Shown piece by piece: positions 11,930 to 22,455 of a stretch of 64,000 nt of DNA. The position numbers and the translations under genes were made by a program. A model generated the notes under the pieces. The model saw only the letters and a list, made by a program, of their open reading frames with translations. It did not search any database and was not told where the DNA came from. This DNA is from Termitomyces sp. T153 (taxonomy: Eukaryota > Basidiomycota > Agaricomycetes > Agaricales > Lyophyllaceae), in NCBI GenBank assembly GCA_018296165.2, contig JACKQL020000047.1, positions 124,001-188,000 on the forward strand, written 5' to 3'. Position 1 is the first letter of the stretch; every line of letters starts with the position of its first letter.

Positions 11930-12514
11930 CCTCTACTTAAGGCCAGGGCATTCAGCCTCATGTCCTTTGTGCATGAAAGATCATTGACACCTGTCAAGTT
12001 GTTGCGTTGCTTGGGGACACCTCTCATGTTGTAGGTCCCTCTTAGAGTGGACTGAGGTGTGAGTTTACGGTGTACACTGCTTGGAAAACGCTCCATTGGT
12101 TCAGGAAAATGTTGGCCTATGGAGAGGTAGAGCTTTTGCCATTGAGGGGTAGCGGAGGAGAATTCTGCTCCATCCTCAGCCTGCTGTTTGTGTGTCCTGA
12201 CTCATTGGTTAGGGTTGGGTTTGCAGTTTTTAACTGATTGCTGTTATAGGGCCGGAGAGTAACAAGGCAATTTCTGCCATGTTACACAGGGGGGGTAACT
12301 CTCCAATACAGCGGGTTGCCTGGCCTCCTCCACACCCATCTCTGGGGTAGGCTGTGGTTGAGGCCTTGGTGATATTTTTTCACTGGGGGGGTATGATCAT
12401 GTACACCTTTCGGTGAGGCTCTTGTTAGGGAGCAGCAGAGCAGAGTTAGCTGCCAAGCTTGAGAAAATTTCTGTGTGAGTGGTAGCCACATGGTGGTTCC
12501 AGATCAACCCCCCT
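11930..12514 (-). other. LINE 5' region
   Basis: Sequence between the LINE 5' end and the first ORF1 frame. The first bases on the minus strand are a G-run next to the target duplication. A short open frame (12,491-12,282) has no recognised domain. It probably acts as 5' UTR and internal promoter of the element. Confidence 0.5.
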
Positions 12515-12529
12515 GGGCACAAGTCCTTT
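12515..12529. repeat. LINE target-site duplication, 5' side
   Basis: GGGCACAAGTCCTTT, identical to 5142-5156. Joining the outer flanks restores a single uninterrupted target. Confidence 0.9.
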
Positions 12530-13148
12530 GAAGGTATGAATAAACAAATCATTAGAAAGATAGTAGCAGTACTTCATGTTGAATGGCAGTTCAAATTGAA
12601 GCCAAGCAAAAATTTTCTGCTGAAGGGGCGAATGGCCCTGATGGCTGTAAGGGAATGAGCATTCCATGGATAAACCCAACAGAAGGCAAGCAGACACAAG
12701 CAACAGGTGAGAGTTAAAGGAGCACAGAGTGGCTAAGAGTTGGGCAAGGGGCAAGTGTAGCAAGCCAAACATGAGTAATGACACTGAAGTTCTTACAGTT
12801 GGATTAATGGATAGGCCAGGATAACACTGCTATTGTTTGGTCAGAGGATATTCTATCCTGCTGACTGGCTTATATACTACATCCATGGCTATGCTATGAC
12901 TAATGCTATATGTGGTAAGCAGCCCAGGTATGCTAAGCAGTAATTACTAACAATATGTCAAAAGGAGAAATAGTGTCTGATGACTGTGAAGGGCTAACTA
13001 ATGCTGACAGAAGGGTGTAGGGCTTGGTGGCCAGTTGATTGGATGTGCTAGAGATGATGCTACACTTATGACTAAGGCTGGATAAAGTTGGAGTTACTCA
13101 TCAGAGTTACCTAATGGGGTCATCCCCTTACAATAGCAGGTGATGTTC

Positions 13149-13469
13149 TCAAAAAAGTGCAAAACAATTAAGGCCCAAAACAATATCAGGCACATCTGCA
13201 ACACAGAAGGACAACATAGTAGAGAACCCTATCCCTTTGGCATTTAGAGACACAGGCAAATGAAGTGTCTGAGAGAGCATTGACACAGAGGATTCAAACA
13301 GGCATTGAAGCAGCTGGCTAATAGCTATGCTGGGATTAAAAGAAGCATCAAAGGACATATCACCAAGTAAGATCACTATAGAGGGTGGAATGGTCATCAA
13401 TAACAAAAGGCAGAAACAGAGGTCTTGCATGCTTTGAAAGCAGGTGCACTTAATTTTATAATGTCTCAT
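13149..13469 (-). pseudogene. Possible retropepsin-like domain fragment
   Basis: A 106-codon minus frame with LLGDMSFDASFN near the start and DIVLGLNCFALF near the end. The second motif resembles the hydrophobic Asp-Val-Leu-Gly-Leu-x-Trp motif that closes retropepsin-like domains in fungal Gypsy elements and related basidiomycete proteins. The expected Asp-Ser/Thr-Gly is absent, so this is an uncertain relic. Confidence 0.3.
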
Positions 13470-14035
13470 GAAATCACAAGGAAATCACAACATCTCACAT
13501 TTAGAAATAGGAATGATAATGAAATTACCATATATCTAACTAAAAATATGGAAATCATTTATAATCCCTTTGAAGAGTATTCCATTGCTACAGTGGGGGT
13601 AGATCATAGATGCTGAACAAAATGGACAAGTTGGAAAAGGATAAAAGATTAAAATTCAATCATTCCAATCTTCCAGGGTGTACTTTTATTAACTCTCCCC
13701 TGGGTGCAATGACCATGTTCTCCAAACACATCTGCAATGCAAAAATTGAAGGTGTGAGGATCATTGAAGGTACAGACTGTAATGGGACAGTTCTCTTCAA
13801 TGCATGTAAATGTCAAAGAGGAATGTAATATATACAATTTCAAGGGATCAAAGTGGGGAGGGTCAAATGCAAATAGTATGCAAAACTCAATGCTAGATGG
13901 GATAACTTCTGCAGGGAGATGAACTGTTTGAGGAGTGGAGTTTCAGGGACTAAACCAACTGAAAACAAAACCAAAAGATGAAAACAAAATCAAAAGAGGG
14001 GTGAACAAAAGCACTGAGGAAAGTCTGGCCCAAAT

Positions 14036-14125
14036 GGATTAGTCAGGCTGGAAAATGTGACTTTTCAACTGAATCAACCTTGAACATTTTTTTGGATAGA
14101 GCTGACAAGAACCCTCCACATGGGA
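14036..14125 (-). repeat. Dispersed repeat family copy 3
   Basis: Reverse complement matches 3,480-3,590, including TTGTCAGCTCTAT and GGTTGATTCAGTTGAAAAGT. Third copy of this unnamed family in the left repeat block. Confidence 0.6.
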
Positions 14126-14794
14126 ATTTTTGAGTCTAAAACTAGTAATTGTCTTGACTGTCTACTGGAAGTCACAGGTCTTGTAGCCTACTTACCAAGG
14201 TGTCTGAACTGATAGAAGTTTGTGATGGAGCACTGTCATTTACCAGTCCTGGCAGTCCAATGAAACAAGTAGCTGCAGTGAGCTATTTTTTTTACTTATC
14301 TGTGTCTGACATGACATTGCCTCAGGAATTTACTATTGGGCACACCAGATGTATATGATATGTATGGTTATAATTTGTTGCAGGTGGGACTGTCAAATAG
14401 AAGTCACCAGTTGTTGCTGGTATGTATGCCACTATGTGTGCCTAATTTATGATATCACAGATCACATTCCATTGTCATACCTCAAACAATGGAACTAGAA
14501 TACTTTTATATTATCACATGGACTTGGCACCCTCAGTCAATTCTATGCTACAGACTGAGGGTGAGCCCCAGATACTTACTGAACTATCAACCTTTTTTGA
14601 CTTACTGGACCATAGATAGACTTACAAGTTTGTTTGTGATACAGATACAGAATATATTCAATTCCATGCTACAGACTGGGAATATAGACTTATGAGTCTG
14701 TTTGTGATATAGATGTCTATACAGTTCAGATATCAACATCAGTACCTGAAGTGATCCTCCACTTCCATCACCTGAATATGCTTGTTATATTGCT

Positions 14795-14799
14795 TGCTG
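14795..14799. repeat. Copia target-site duplication (left)
   Basis: TGCTG, exactly repeated at 19,567-19,571 beyond the other LTR. Confidence 0.9.
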
Positions 14800-15152
14800 T
14801 GTTAGAATCCAAACCAGAGGGACCTAGATTAATTAGACACCATAAGTGTTAATTCTCAGTCTGCAGTAGAATCAACTGTATTTTGTACCTAGATTAATAG
14901 ACACTGTAAGTGTCAATCTAGTGTACATCAGTAAGTATGATGTCCAAATATTTAGTTACTATGTTACTCACCCTCAGTCTGCAGTGGATCAACTGAGGGT
15001 GCTTGTCCATACATGTGTTGTATATATATGTTGTTGTATGCATTGTTGATAGGGGTGGCCATGATGGTGGCTACAGTAACAAAGAAGATGTGAAATGTGT
15101 GATATCATAAAGTGGTGGCATGCTTTTGGTGATTATATGTCAGATCTCAACA
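14800..15152 (-). repeat. Copia 3' LTR (CpG-depleted copy)
   Basis: 353 bp, beginning TGTTAGAATCC and ending TCAACA on the plus strand. Aligned to the right LTR, all eight CpGs of that copy are TpG or CpA here. It borders the left repeat block. Confidence 0.92.
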
Positions 15153-15161
15153 CTCCTTCTC
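15153..15161 (-). other. Copia polypurine tract
   Basis: On the minus strand a GAGAAGGAG run lies immediately inside the 3' LTR, the normal position for plus-strand DNA priming. Confidence 0.65.
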
Positions 15162-15197
15162 ACTGTATGCACTGCTTCTCCTTGTGTGGAATCCCTG

Positions 15198-15560
15198 CTA
15201 ATGTAGACCCACAATGCTCCAAAGGTGCATGAACTGGGGGGTAGGCAGGGCCTTAGTGAAAATGTCAGCAACATTATCCTTTGTATTGACATAGCACATT
15301 ATAATTTCCTTTGTTGCCACATGTTCACACAGGAATTGGTACTTAATGTCAACATGTTTTACTTGTGAGTGTAAGAGAGGGTCCTCCAGGAGGTTTATTA
15401 CCAAGTTGTTGTTGCAAAGGAATGGTTGTGGCCTTCTCTGCAGTATGTCCCAGAGAATCCATTACCATCCACAGCCATATACCTTCCTGTGTTGCCTCAA
15501 ATGTAGCCATGTACTCTGCCTAACAAGAAGATGCTGCCACAGTTTTCTGCCTCCTGGTCA
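15198..15560 (-). pseudogene. Copia RNase H tail (frameshifted)
   Basis: A minus frame ending with YVNTKDNVADIFTKALP, the typical C-terminus of Copia pol. The preceding AEYMATFEATQE segment (about 15,515) is the conserved RNase H Ala-Glu-Tyr region in another frame. A frameshift separates them. Confidence 0.8.
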
Positions 15561-15605
15561 CTCATGAAACCAGTTGTTGTCATCATGCTTGATGGTGAAA
15601 ACTGG

Positions 15606-15950
15606 TCATCCTTTGAAGATCTTGTGACCTGGCAGTATTGTTTCATGTGGAACCCATTCCCATGCTCCCATCTGTTCCAAAGAATTCAGTTCATCATGGT
15701 CAGAGTCTCTCCATGTCACCCAGTCCACTGAGTTATGAGCTTCTTCCAGTGTATTTGGAGTGTCCAGATCTACTCCTGGGCCCACACCAGGTATGTCCCT
15801 AATTGCATTAAATGCTGTCATAATATGATTGAGATTACTATCATTGCCCACATTGACATCACTCCTGGCTGGTGATATATTGCATTGGAGGTCCTCTAGG
15901 GCCCTGCAATGTTTGGCTGCCTCCTTTGACTCCCTCACAGCTTTTTCCAT
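15606..15950 (-). pseudogene. Copia reverse transcriptase N-terminal stub
   Basis: Carries the start of the RVT_2 domain (EAHNSVDWVTWRDSDHDELN, then a WEWV and a GHKIFKG). The fingers and palm that should follow are gone: the RNase H segment begins within about 80 bp. The deletion has removed the polymerase active site. Confidence 0.75.
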
Positions 15951-16130
15951 ACATGTCTTGCTTTAGTCGGGTGTGGCCTTTGCTGTCAGAGTAGGTTTTC
16001 AGCTTGATTGTCATGATTGTGCTTCCTCTGGTATGAGTTGAGGTTGTGCATGTGGAAGTCTATCATCATGTGGGGGTTGTCCTGGGAGGTTGTTGGTTTG
16101 TTTGTTCACAATCCCAGAGATTTGGATAGG

Positions 16131-16740
16131 TTAGTTGTCCTCAGATTGTGGGATTGGATTAGGTAATGACCCCCTTTCTATTGAGTCAATAGTCTGGAGT
16201 TCAACACTGGAGGCTTCATCTTGAGGTGCTGGTGGTATTGCTACTTGAGTCTGGTTGTGACACTTGATAAAATTGACATGGAAAGAACTGTAGACTCTGT
16301 TCCTCAATTTGACATAGCAGCAATACACTTGATAATCTGAATTGTAACCAATTAGCATGCACTCAATTGATTGCTCAAGGATCTTTGGATTGTTCTTGCC
16401 AACAATTAAGACAAAGACCCAGCATCTGATTTCACAAATATATGAATAGTCCAGTTTTTTTCCATACCAGAGTCCAATGGGTGTTACATTCTCGGTAGCA
16501 ACAGTTTTAGTCATCCCATGAAGATGTGTTGTGGTAAGATAGAACTCATCCCACATGAATGGTAGACATCCTGCAGCAAGTCTCATTGATTGTGCCTTCC
16601 TCATAATTGTTTGATGCATGTGTTCAACTCATCTTATATGGGCCAAAGTGTGGGGAGCACCAACCTCTAATATGATTCCTTTTGACTTGTACCAATTTTT
16701 ATGAGCATCTCCATTGAACTCATCATCGCTTCTGAGTTCC
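16131..16740 (-). pseudogene. Copia integrase, C-terminal part
   Basis: Minus-strand coding with a relic of the second catalytic region (LRSDDEFNG, about 16,715), the GAPHT...EHMHQTIM region carrying the third acidic residue, and the downstream LWYGKKLDYSYICEIRCWVF and NRVYSSFHVNF blocks typical of Copia integrase. One stop lies between HIR and VEH. The 5' side abuts the nested repeat fragment. Confidence 0.75.
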
Positions 16741-17177
16741 CTTTATTGTTACTTAAGCTCCTTTCCACTTTAACTCTGTTATGAACTCTGATCTTACTTT
16801 TGTGACCTCATAAATTCATAATTAACTCCAGACCTCACCCTACACTCAGCATCAGAACCCATCAATACTAGTTGATCCCCCATCAATCTCTGGCCCCACT
16901 CCCATCACTTGCATGGCCTCTGCTTGCCCTACACCCTCCATATTTGCCTCCAGACTTGTACCTGAGTCTTCCCAAGCCCAACCCTTCTTTGCACCTTGTC
17001 TTAGACATCCATGGACTATCCCAGACTTGTTTGTACCACTCCCCTTAGCTCATCCTCACAAGTATTTGAAGTCCAGACCTCCCCAGAATGCTAGGTTATA
17101 AGTGCAGGACATTGTGTCTGCCTAGTAAGGCCTTGCCCAGTTAAGCTGAGCCCCTGTGGTCAGCAGAACCTGACATC
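16736..17177 (-). repeat. LTR-like fragment nested in the Copia integrase
   Basis: About 440 bp matching 46,440-46,882, including GTTAAGCTGAGCCCC, GGTCAGCAGAACCTGACA and CCCATCACTTGCAT. On the minus strand it begins TGTCAGG, an LTR-like end. It replaces roughly 270 bp of Copia integrase between the catalytic regions. No clear target duplication, so it arrived by insertion plus deletion or by recombination. Confidence 0.7.
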
Positions 17178-17534
17178 TGCCTGTCAAGCCTACCCATATT
17201 TTCTCTAGTTTCCTTGTTGCCCTATGCCTGATCCCCTCTTCCCTCCCCTTTGGTAATGGCATTTGTGCCTGTTTACTGAGGATGCAATGTTCACATTTAG
17301 GAGGCTTTGAGGGAAAAGTTTGGGGCATACCTTCTATCATCCCAGCCTGGGTCATTTGCATGAGGGACTGCCATATTTTTTGATGTTGGGGGATGTGTGC
17401 ACAGCAAGGGCCTGATTAGTATAGGGGTTGAGAGCATAGAGATCTTTGTGGGGAATTAGGGTTCCTGTTGCAATGGGCATGTTTGTGGTTCTCTTTATGA
17501 GTGTTGCTCCAAGGTTGTTGAAGGTCCTTCTCAT
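17178..17534 (-). pseudogene. Copia gag-pre-integrase and integrase start
   Basis: Minus-strand pieces include CEHCILSKQAQMPLP, the Cys-x2-Cys end of the integrase zinc finger, and RKLEKIWVGLTG, where the catalytic core begins. The upstream NMPIATGTLIPHKDLYAL segment is the pre-integrase region. Frames are interrupted between 17,352 and 17,361. Confidence 0.75.
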
Positions 17535-17711
17535 TCCTGCATATTTTGTGAGCTTACTGATGGAGAGTAGTTCACTGGTGATTTTGGTATGTGTAGGATG
17601 TTTTCAAGTACCAATCATTTCTTCCTTCTAATTGCAGGTGAATGTTGCCAATGCCTGTTGCTGCAATCACTGATCCTCCTACCCCTTGATTTGAACATTC
17701 AGGAATTGGGT

Positions 17712-18260
17712 TTAATACAGTGAAGTCAGGGGATCAGGGGAGATATGCACTGTCATGCCAGAATCAAGGTAGAATGAGGAGCTTTCAAACAACATGGTTG
17801 AACTGGATAGTGCCATTTCTCCAGTTTGCTTGAGGTTTTTGTCATTGTGCCAGTCAATGCCCACCTTTAGCTCCTCCTCAAACACAAGCAAGGTATCAAA
17901 TTCTAATGTTTCAACATGTGCCAAAGAATTGGTAGTGGGGAGTGGATCAGATACCAATTCAGGAAGCTCAGCCTTTGGAGCACCCCTCTGTGCTGTGATG
18001 TAGGCAGCAATTGCATTGGGGTCACCTTCTACAGTGAAGGCAGATCCACTGGATGGCATTATGGTCACCTTAGACATTGTTTTCTTCTTGTCCTTTGCTT
18101 GATGCTGAGCTTGATAGTGAGCATTTCAGGCCAAGTGCAACTCCACTGTCTTCCCAGCTATACTGTTACCCTACAAGATGCACCACTGCAATGTATGTCC
18201 CAGGAAATTTGAACAATTCCTGGACTTACACCCATTCCAGATCAGTCTGTCATACTTTCA
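17712..18260 (-). pseudogene. Copia gag end, zinc knuckle and protease
   Basis: A 121-codon minus frame ends with FYLDSGMTVHISPDP, the Copia protease Asp-Ser-Gly-x-Thr-x-His motif. Just upstream (about 18,260-18,170) a Cys-rich CSNFLGHTLQWC remnant marks the former zinc knuckle in gag. Confidence 0.8.
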
Positions 18261-18530
18261 TGTCCTTGCTGCAAAGGCACTTGGTGTGGCATCTGCAGGC
18301 TTGGTGTTGGCTCTATCAGCATCAATGAGCATCTGCTCCCCCTCTAAGAATCTTCAAATGTCCTGAGGCCCATATCTCCCCATGTCACCTGCTGTAATGA
18401 GGTCCTGTGATATAATGGATTGAATGTGGGCATATGCCTTATCCAAGAGTGCTGAAAGGATTGCAATGGATTTTGATAGCTCCTTCATAACCTCTCCAGC
18501 CATTGGAGGCATGGTCAATCTTCTTGAAAA

Positions 18531-19153
18531 TCAAGTCAGTCTTTGTGAGAGATTCTGATGGGGAACAATTGGTAGTGAGAGCTTCCTGTAGTAACCAAAC
18601 CTGTTGTACTGGGATGGCCTTGCCATGTTACTCTTTAAGATACCTCCAGAGCACCATAGGGTCCCACTGCTCCATGCATAGCTTCTGCTCTGGACTTGAC
18701 AATGCCCATTTGATGAAGGAACATGCAAGGCAGTTATTGATGGTTCATACATGGTGTGTGGGGTGGGGGGTGGGCTTAAAACATATTCCCATAGCTGCGC
18801 TATAGTGAGTTCAAGGTCCATATTATAAGACCACTCCAAATATTTCCTGTCATCCTTGTCCAGGATATGTCTGGTCCAAGTTGTGGTTACTTTCCCCACT
18901 AGCAGGACAGTGGGACAGTGGGGTTCAAGGATGTATCCACCCTCTGCATTTCAGTGGTCTGATTGGTGGTCAGTGACATTGTGGGTTTAGTGGATTCAGT
19001 GGCTAAAGCCATGGTGTAAGTAGAGTGTGATAGTGACACAGCACAGAGACAAAGAGATCTTTTTATGCAAGTTGCGCATATCCTAGTCCCGCAATTTCCA
19101 GGTGATTGGTTAATAAAACAAGAGAACAACAATCTTGTTAGGTCATCAGGCAC
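18531..19153 (-). pseudogene. Copia gag N-terminal region
   Basis: Two adjoining minus frames, 19,153-18,899 and 18,899-18,531. The segment MALATESTKPTMSLTT is a likely gag start; WTRHILDKDDRKYLEW and EGTLWCSG-type strings fit the UBN2/gag domain of fungal Copia elements. The stop at the junction disrupts the polyprotein. Confidence 0.65.
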
Positions 19154-19192
19154 AGATTCAGTGTTTGGTCATACTCTTCACTGTACATCACA

Positions 19193-19208
19193 GCACAAAC
19201 CCATAACC
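19193..19208 (-). other. Copia primer binding site (putative)
   Basis: Next to the 5' LTR the minus strand reads GGTTATGGGTTTGTG. This resembles the complement of the initiator-Met tRNA anticodon stem-loop (GGTTATGAGCCC), the half-tRNA primer type known from Copia elements. The mismatches are mostly C-to-T, as expected from the decay seen elsewhere. Confidence 0.5.
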
Positions 19209-19566
19209 TGTTAGAATCTGAACCAGAGGGACCTATATTGATAGACACCATAAGTGTTAATCCTCAGTCTGCAGTAGAATCAACTGTATTTTGTACCTAG
19301 ATTAATAGACACTGTAAGTGTTAATCTAGTGTACATTAGTAAGTATTATGTCCAAATATTTAGTTACTATGTTACTCGCCCTCAGTCTGCAGTGAAATCG
19401 ACTGAGGGTGCTTGTCCATACGTGTGTTGTATATATATATATGTTGTTGTATGCATTGTTCATAGGGGTGGCCACGATGGTGGCCACGGTAACCAAAGGA
19501 GATGTGAAATGTGTGATATCGTAAAGTGGTGGCGTGCTTACGGTGCTTATATGTCAGAGCTCAACA
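19209..19566 (-). repeat. Copia 5' LTR (CpG-retaining copy)
   Basis: 358 bp, partner of 14,800-15,152. It keeps eight CpGs, all within its right-hand ~190 bp (from about 19,377). It borders the gene block. Confidence 0.92.
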
Positions 19567-19571
19567 TGCTG
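19567..19571. repeat. Copia target-site duplication (right)
   Basis: TGCTG, matching 14,795-14,799. Confidence 0.9.
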
Positions 19572-20407
19572 CCGTGTCGTACACATGTCCGGGGCGGTGG
19601 TCTCTATGGATAAGTATTAGGAGCTTTCCCCCCCAAGATGGGACATCGGCGGATCTTCAGATCATCTTCTCACATATTCCCTTGTACCATCTAGTCATTT
19701 GGTCAGCAGATTCGTTTGTTTGCTTATATCACTTGCTCTATTTAGCTAGATCCTGAAGAAAGTGCAATGCAGTATTACGTGATATTATCAGGAGACGAAG
19801 CCAAAGGTGAGCAAGGCATTGAAATATTCATGGTGCTGCAGTTAATTAGTAAGTGGAAGAATGGATTCCACTGCGAACCGAGACGATTCTAAATCATGAT
19901 CACCGTCAGTCGCAAAAGATGTAAAGACTAAACTCATTCCACAAGGCAGCCACTAGGAGCCACTAGATTGTTGGAAGCATACTTATTCCCTTTTCGGTAT
20001 TTATATTTCGATCTAATGTCAAGTAAATGAATTCTGTCTATCTAAGAACCTTTTGAATTGATGGCAGTTCTCGTCATTTTCGTTCTGATTGACTAGGCCT
20101 CTAGTTCGCGCATTATGTCAGCTGTTATACTTAGTGGCTAAGTATATATCTAGAGTACCTCATTGCCCATGTCAGCAGCACTTATTCTTGTCTAAGACCG
20201 TGATTCTGCAGGCCCTACTTCTCGTATTGACTACGTCGCCTTCCTTGACCCTACCACTCTTTTCCTTTCAGTGGTCTTTAACGAGTACCCTGACACGTTC
20301 ATTCACAAACGAGCCTAATCACTCTGGATTCAATATATTTTTTGAGTGAGTTGCGACGTAGTTTCGTGAAGGAATGAATTTCACGAAAGCACTTCAAGTA
20401 CATACAC
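19572..20407. other. Intergenic or 5' exons of the membrane-protein gene
   Basis: CpG-normal DNA. A frame at about 20,230-20,345 ending at a strong GTGAGT could be an upstream exon of the next gene, but no splice choice was decisive. The Copia insertion at 19,567 may have cut the promoter or 5' end. Confidence 0.35.
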
Positions 20408-21071
20408 ATGTCGACTCACTATTCTGCTACGTCAAGTGCCTCTTCGCGCGTGGCTACGACATCAACTCAACCCACACACCCAGTTGACAACCGTCTTCGT
20501 CTTATGATTGCCGGAATCGTTTTAGGCATAATTGGACTACTATGCGTCGCTGGTATCATCTTTGCAACGTTGCGGATGAAGCGTACAGATAGAAAATTAT
20601 TTGACGATTCCGAGTCCTTTACGTCGCCATTACAAGACATGAGACTGGATCATCATCACCCTGCAGCACAGATCACACCGTTTGGGTCAGTCGGCGATGA
20701 GACTGAGGGTCCTCGATTCAGTGTGTTTTCCTTTGTGTTCCAGACTGATACTCTAATTTGATATAGAACATATCCCTGGCTCAAACATGCGAATGGCAAC
20801 ACGAAGATCCGACGGTGTATGGCAATTCCATGACACAAAAGATCTCTTCACTCCTGCAGGTGTTTCCGAGATCGATGTCATTCCGCCAGCCAAAGAAAGA
20901 AATCCTCGTGTGCACCCTAGAACAACGGACTCGAAATCCTCTTGGAACCTTTCTGTTCATTATGACCGTCATTATCAATCTAGTAATGATATCAGTCTTC
21001 CCCCGCCCGTTTATGGATATAATTATAGCGGTTATATTCCGCCTCACAAGGTCCGACATTGCAGTTCATGA
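20408..21071 (+). CDS. Single-pass membrane protein, unknown function (partial model)
   Basis: Model: exons 20408-20720 and 20767-21071 with a 46-nt GTGTGT...ATAG intron that keeps frame, giving about 206 residues. The N-terminus is Ser/Thr-rich, followed by one hydrophobic segment at about residues 31-57 (MIAGIVLGIIGLLCVAGIIF), a positive stop-transfer (RMKRTDRK) and a polar cytoplasmic tail with a Pro/Tyr-rich end (PPPVYGYNYSG). This is the layout of fungal cell-surface sensor or wall-associated proteins, but no family was recognised. The true N-terminus, with signal peptide and ectodomain, probably lies in unresolved exons upstream, or was lost near the Copia insertion 840 bp away. Confidence 0.5.
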
Positions 21072-22384
21072 GATCGATCGCATACTAGCTATAGGACTAT
21101 TTTCAATCATGTTTCCTTTCACGATTAACTTTACACGGTGTCCTTGAAGTCACTGTCCGTGGATGTACATATATCACTTTACTATATCGCTTCTTATTAA
21201 TAATGATTTTCCAGTTCTAGGGCTATTTCTTCGCAGTCGAAACAAGAAAGTCACATCAATCCCCCATCGTTTTCCTTGTCAAGAACTTGAAGCTCATCAG
21301 ACAGTCTCATGATCCGGTATGCAGCTGTCTGGACACTGCGTTGAGGGCTACTTACATACTCATTTACTTCTTCCGTCCGACAACATACCGATCGAATAAG
21401 AAGACGCACCGTTCTTGTGTTTTTGGGTCTGGATCGCTGCGAAGACACGATTATCCGCGTTCTGGTGTTACCAATCATCTGGTGGAATTAAGTATCATAA
21501 TTCTACATATTCATAAAATGTCAAGATGTAACTCGTGACACCGTTTCCCGCGAGATTCAAAGGTTTGTAATAATCATAAAAAAAAATTAAAAAAATCAAT
21601 AGGGCATATGTTCAAATTGCGGATTCAAAGGCTAGATTGAGCCTTGATGCATGATGGTTGAGGGTTGAGACGCTTGATAGTCGGCCGCCAGTCGGCCTTC
21701 AGCGAGGTAGTATAGTGGTGGTATATGTAAGTATCGCCGTCGAGAAAGTTTGATCTTGCTTGATTCAAAAATATCCATCACCCAGAAGAATCGTTCTTGG
21801 TGGTATGACATGATTTGACTCAAGGTTGTATTTGCTCATGTGGTCCTGTGTACATCTGAATCAAGGATGTACTTTCTGAGGTTGATCATGGATTGATTCA
21901 TCTGGTCAAATTGGCATAGAGGAGGTTGAGAGGAACATACAACAAACACGAATTGTACTTGTACAGGCTAAAGACTGAGGCACAACATTCGCGGCAAGGG
22001 CCGATCAAAAACGACTCTTCCCACACTCGACAAACCTAACAAACCTAATTACCTACAACGTCTATTATTGGGGTCCAACTTTGCTTGTAACGACGGAAGG
22101 ATCAATATTTTCAATAACAATCCCTTCCCGATATCTTCCCTTCACTGTTTTTGTCTCATCATGGACCGTGTAATCGTGCAATGTCTACTGGGGAAAAGCC
22201 TAACGAGAAACGTTAAATTATGGATGGCCTGCGGACAGAATTCGGTATTGAGAGGCCTTATGACCTAATTACAGTACAAGAACTGCAGCCCGTCGACAGT
22301 AGGCGAAGATGCTGACATGTCATTGTGTCCTGTCGGACAAAGCTAAATCTTGAAGGAGTCCCGGTTATTCTCCGCTCTCGTTAG
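21072..22384. other. Intergenic region upstream of GH7 gene 1
   Basis: CpG-normal, no gene supported. Contains an A-rich run at about 21,575-21,600 and AT-rich stretches. The last several hundred bases form the promoter of the next gene. Confidence 0.5.
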
Positions 22385-22392
22385 TATAAAAG
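22385..22392 (+). promoter_or_regulatory. TATA box of GH7 gene 1
   Basis: TATAAAAG, 64 bp upstream of the chosen ATG at 22,456, a normal spacing for a highly expressed secreted-enzyme gene. Confidence 0.65.
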
Positions 22393-22455
22393 GTCGTTAT
22401 TATGATAAAGTATTACCAACCAGTGAACCAACTTACTAGAACTAGGCTTTTCTTG

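Larger units (their letters stand above)
5154..12514 (-). mobile_element. Full-length LINE (Tad1-like non-LTR retrotransposon)
   Basis: A 7.36-kb minus-strand element. The plus strand shows 21 T's at 5154-5174 (its poly(A) tail) and the element ends at 12,514, both bordered by the same 15-bp duplication. Order on the minus strand: 5' region, ORF1 with zinc knuckle, ORF2 with apurinic-type endonuclease, reverse transcriptase and an RNase H-like tail. This order matches Tad1-clade LINEs. Several premature stops make this copy defective. It keeps noticeably more CpG, mainly in its 3' half, than its flanks, which suggests it is younger than they are. Confidence 0.9.
12530..14794. other. CpG-poor repeat-derived DNA between LINE and Copia
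   Basis: Mostly without coding character. It contains a possible retropepsin-like relic (13,149-13,469, minus) and a copy of the dispersed repeat at 14,036-14,125. The right end is the Copia target site. Confidence 0.4.
14800..19566 (-). mobile_element. Ty1/Copia retrotransposon with internal deletions
   Basis: A 4.77-kb minus-strand element with paired LTRs (14,800-15,152 and 19,209-19,566), TG...CA ends and a perfect 5-bp target duplication. Reading right to left: gag, zinc-knuckle relic, protease, integrase pieces interrupted by a foreign LTR-like fragment, a short N-terminal reverse transcriptase stub and an RNase H tail. The reverse transcriptase core with its catalytic Asp-Asp is missing, so the copy cannot move by itself. 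The right LTR retains CpG; nearly all the rest has lost it. Confidence 0.93.
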
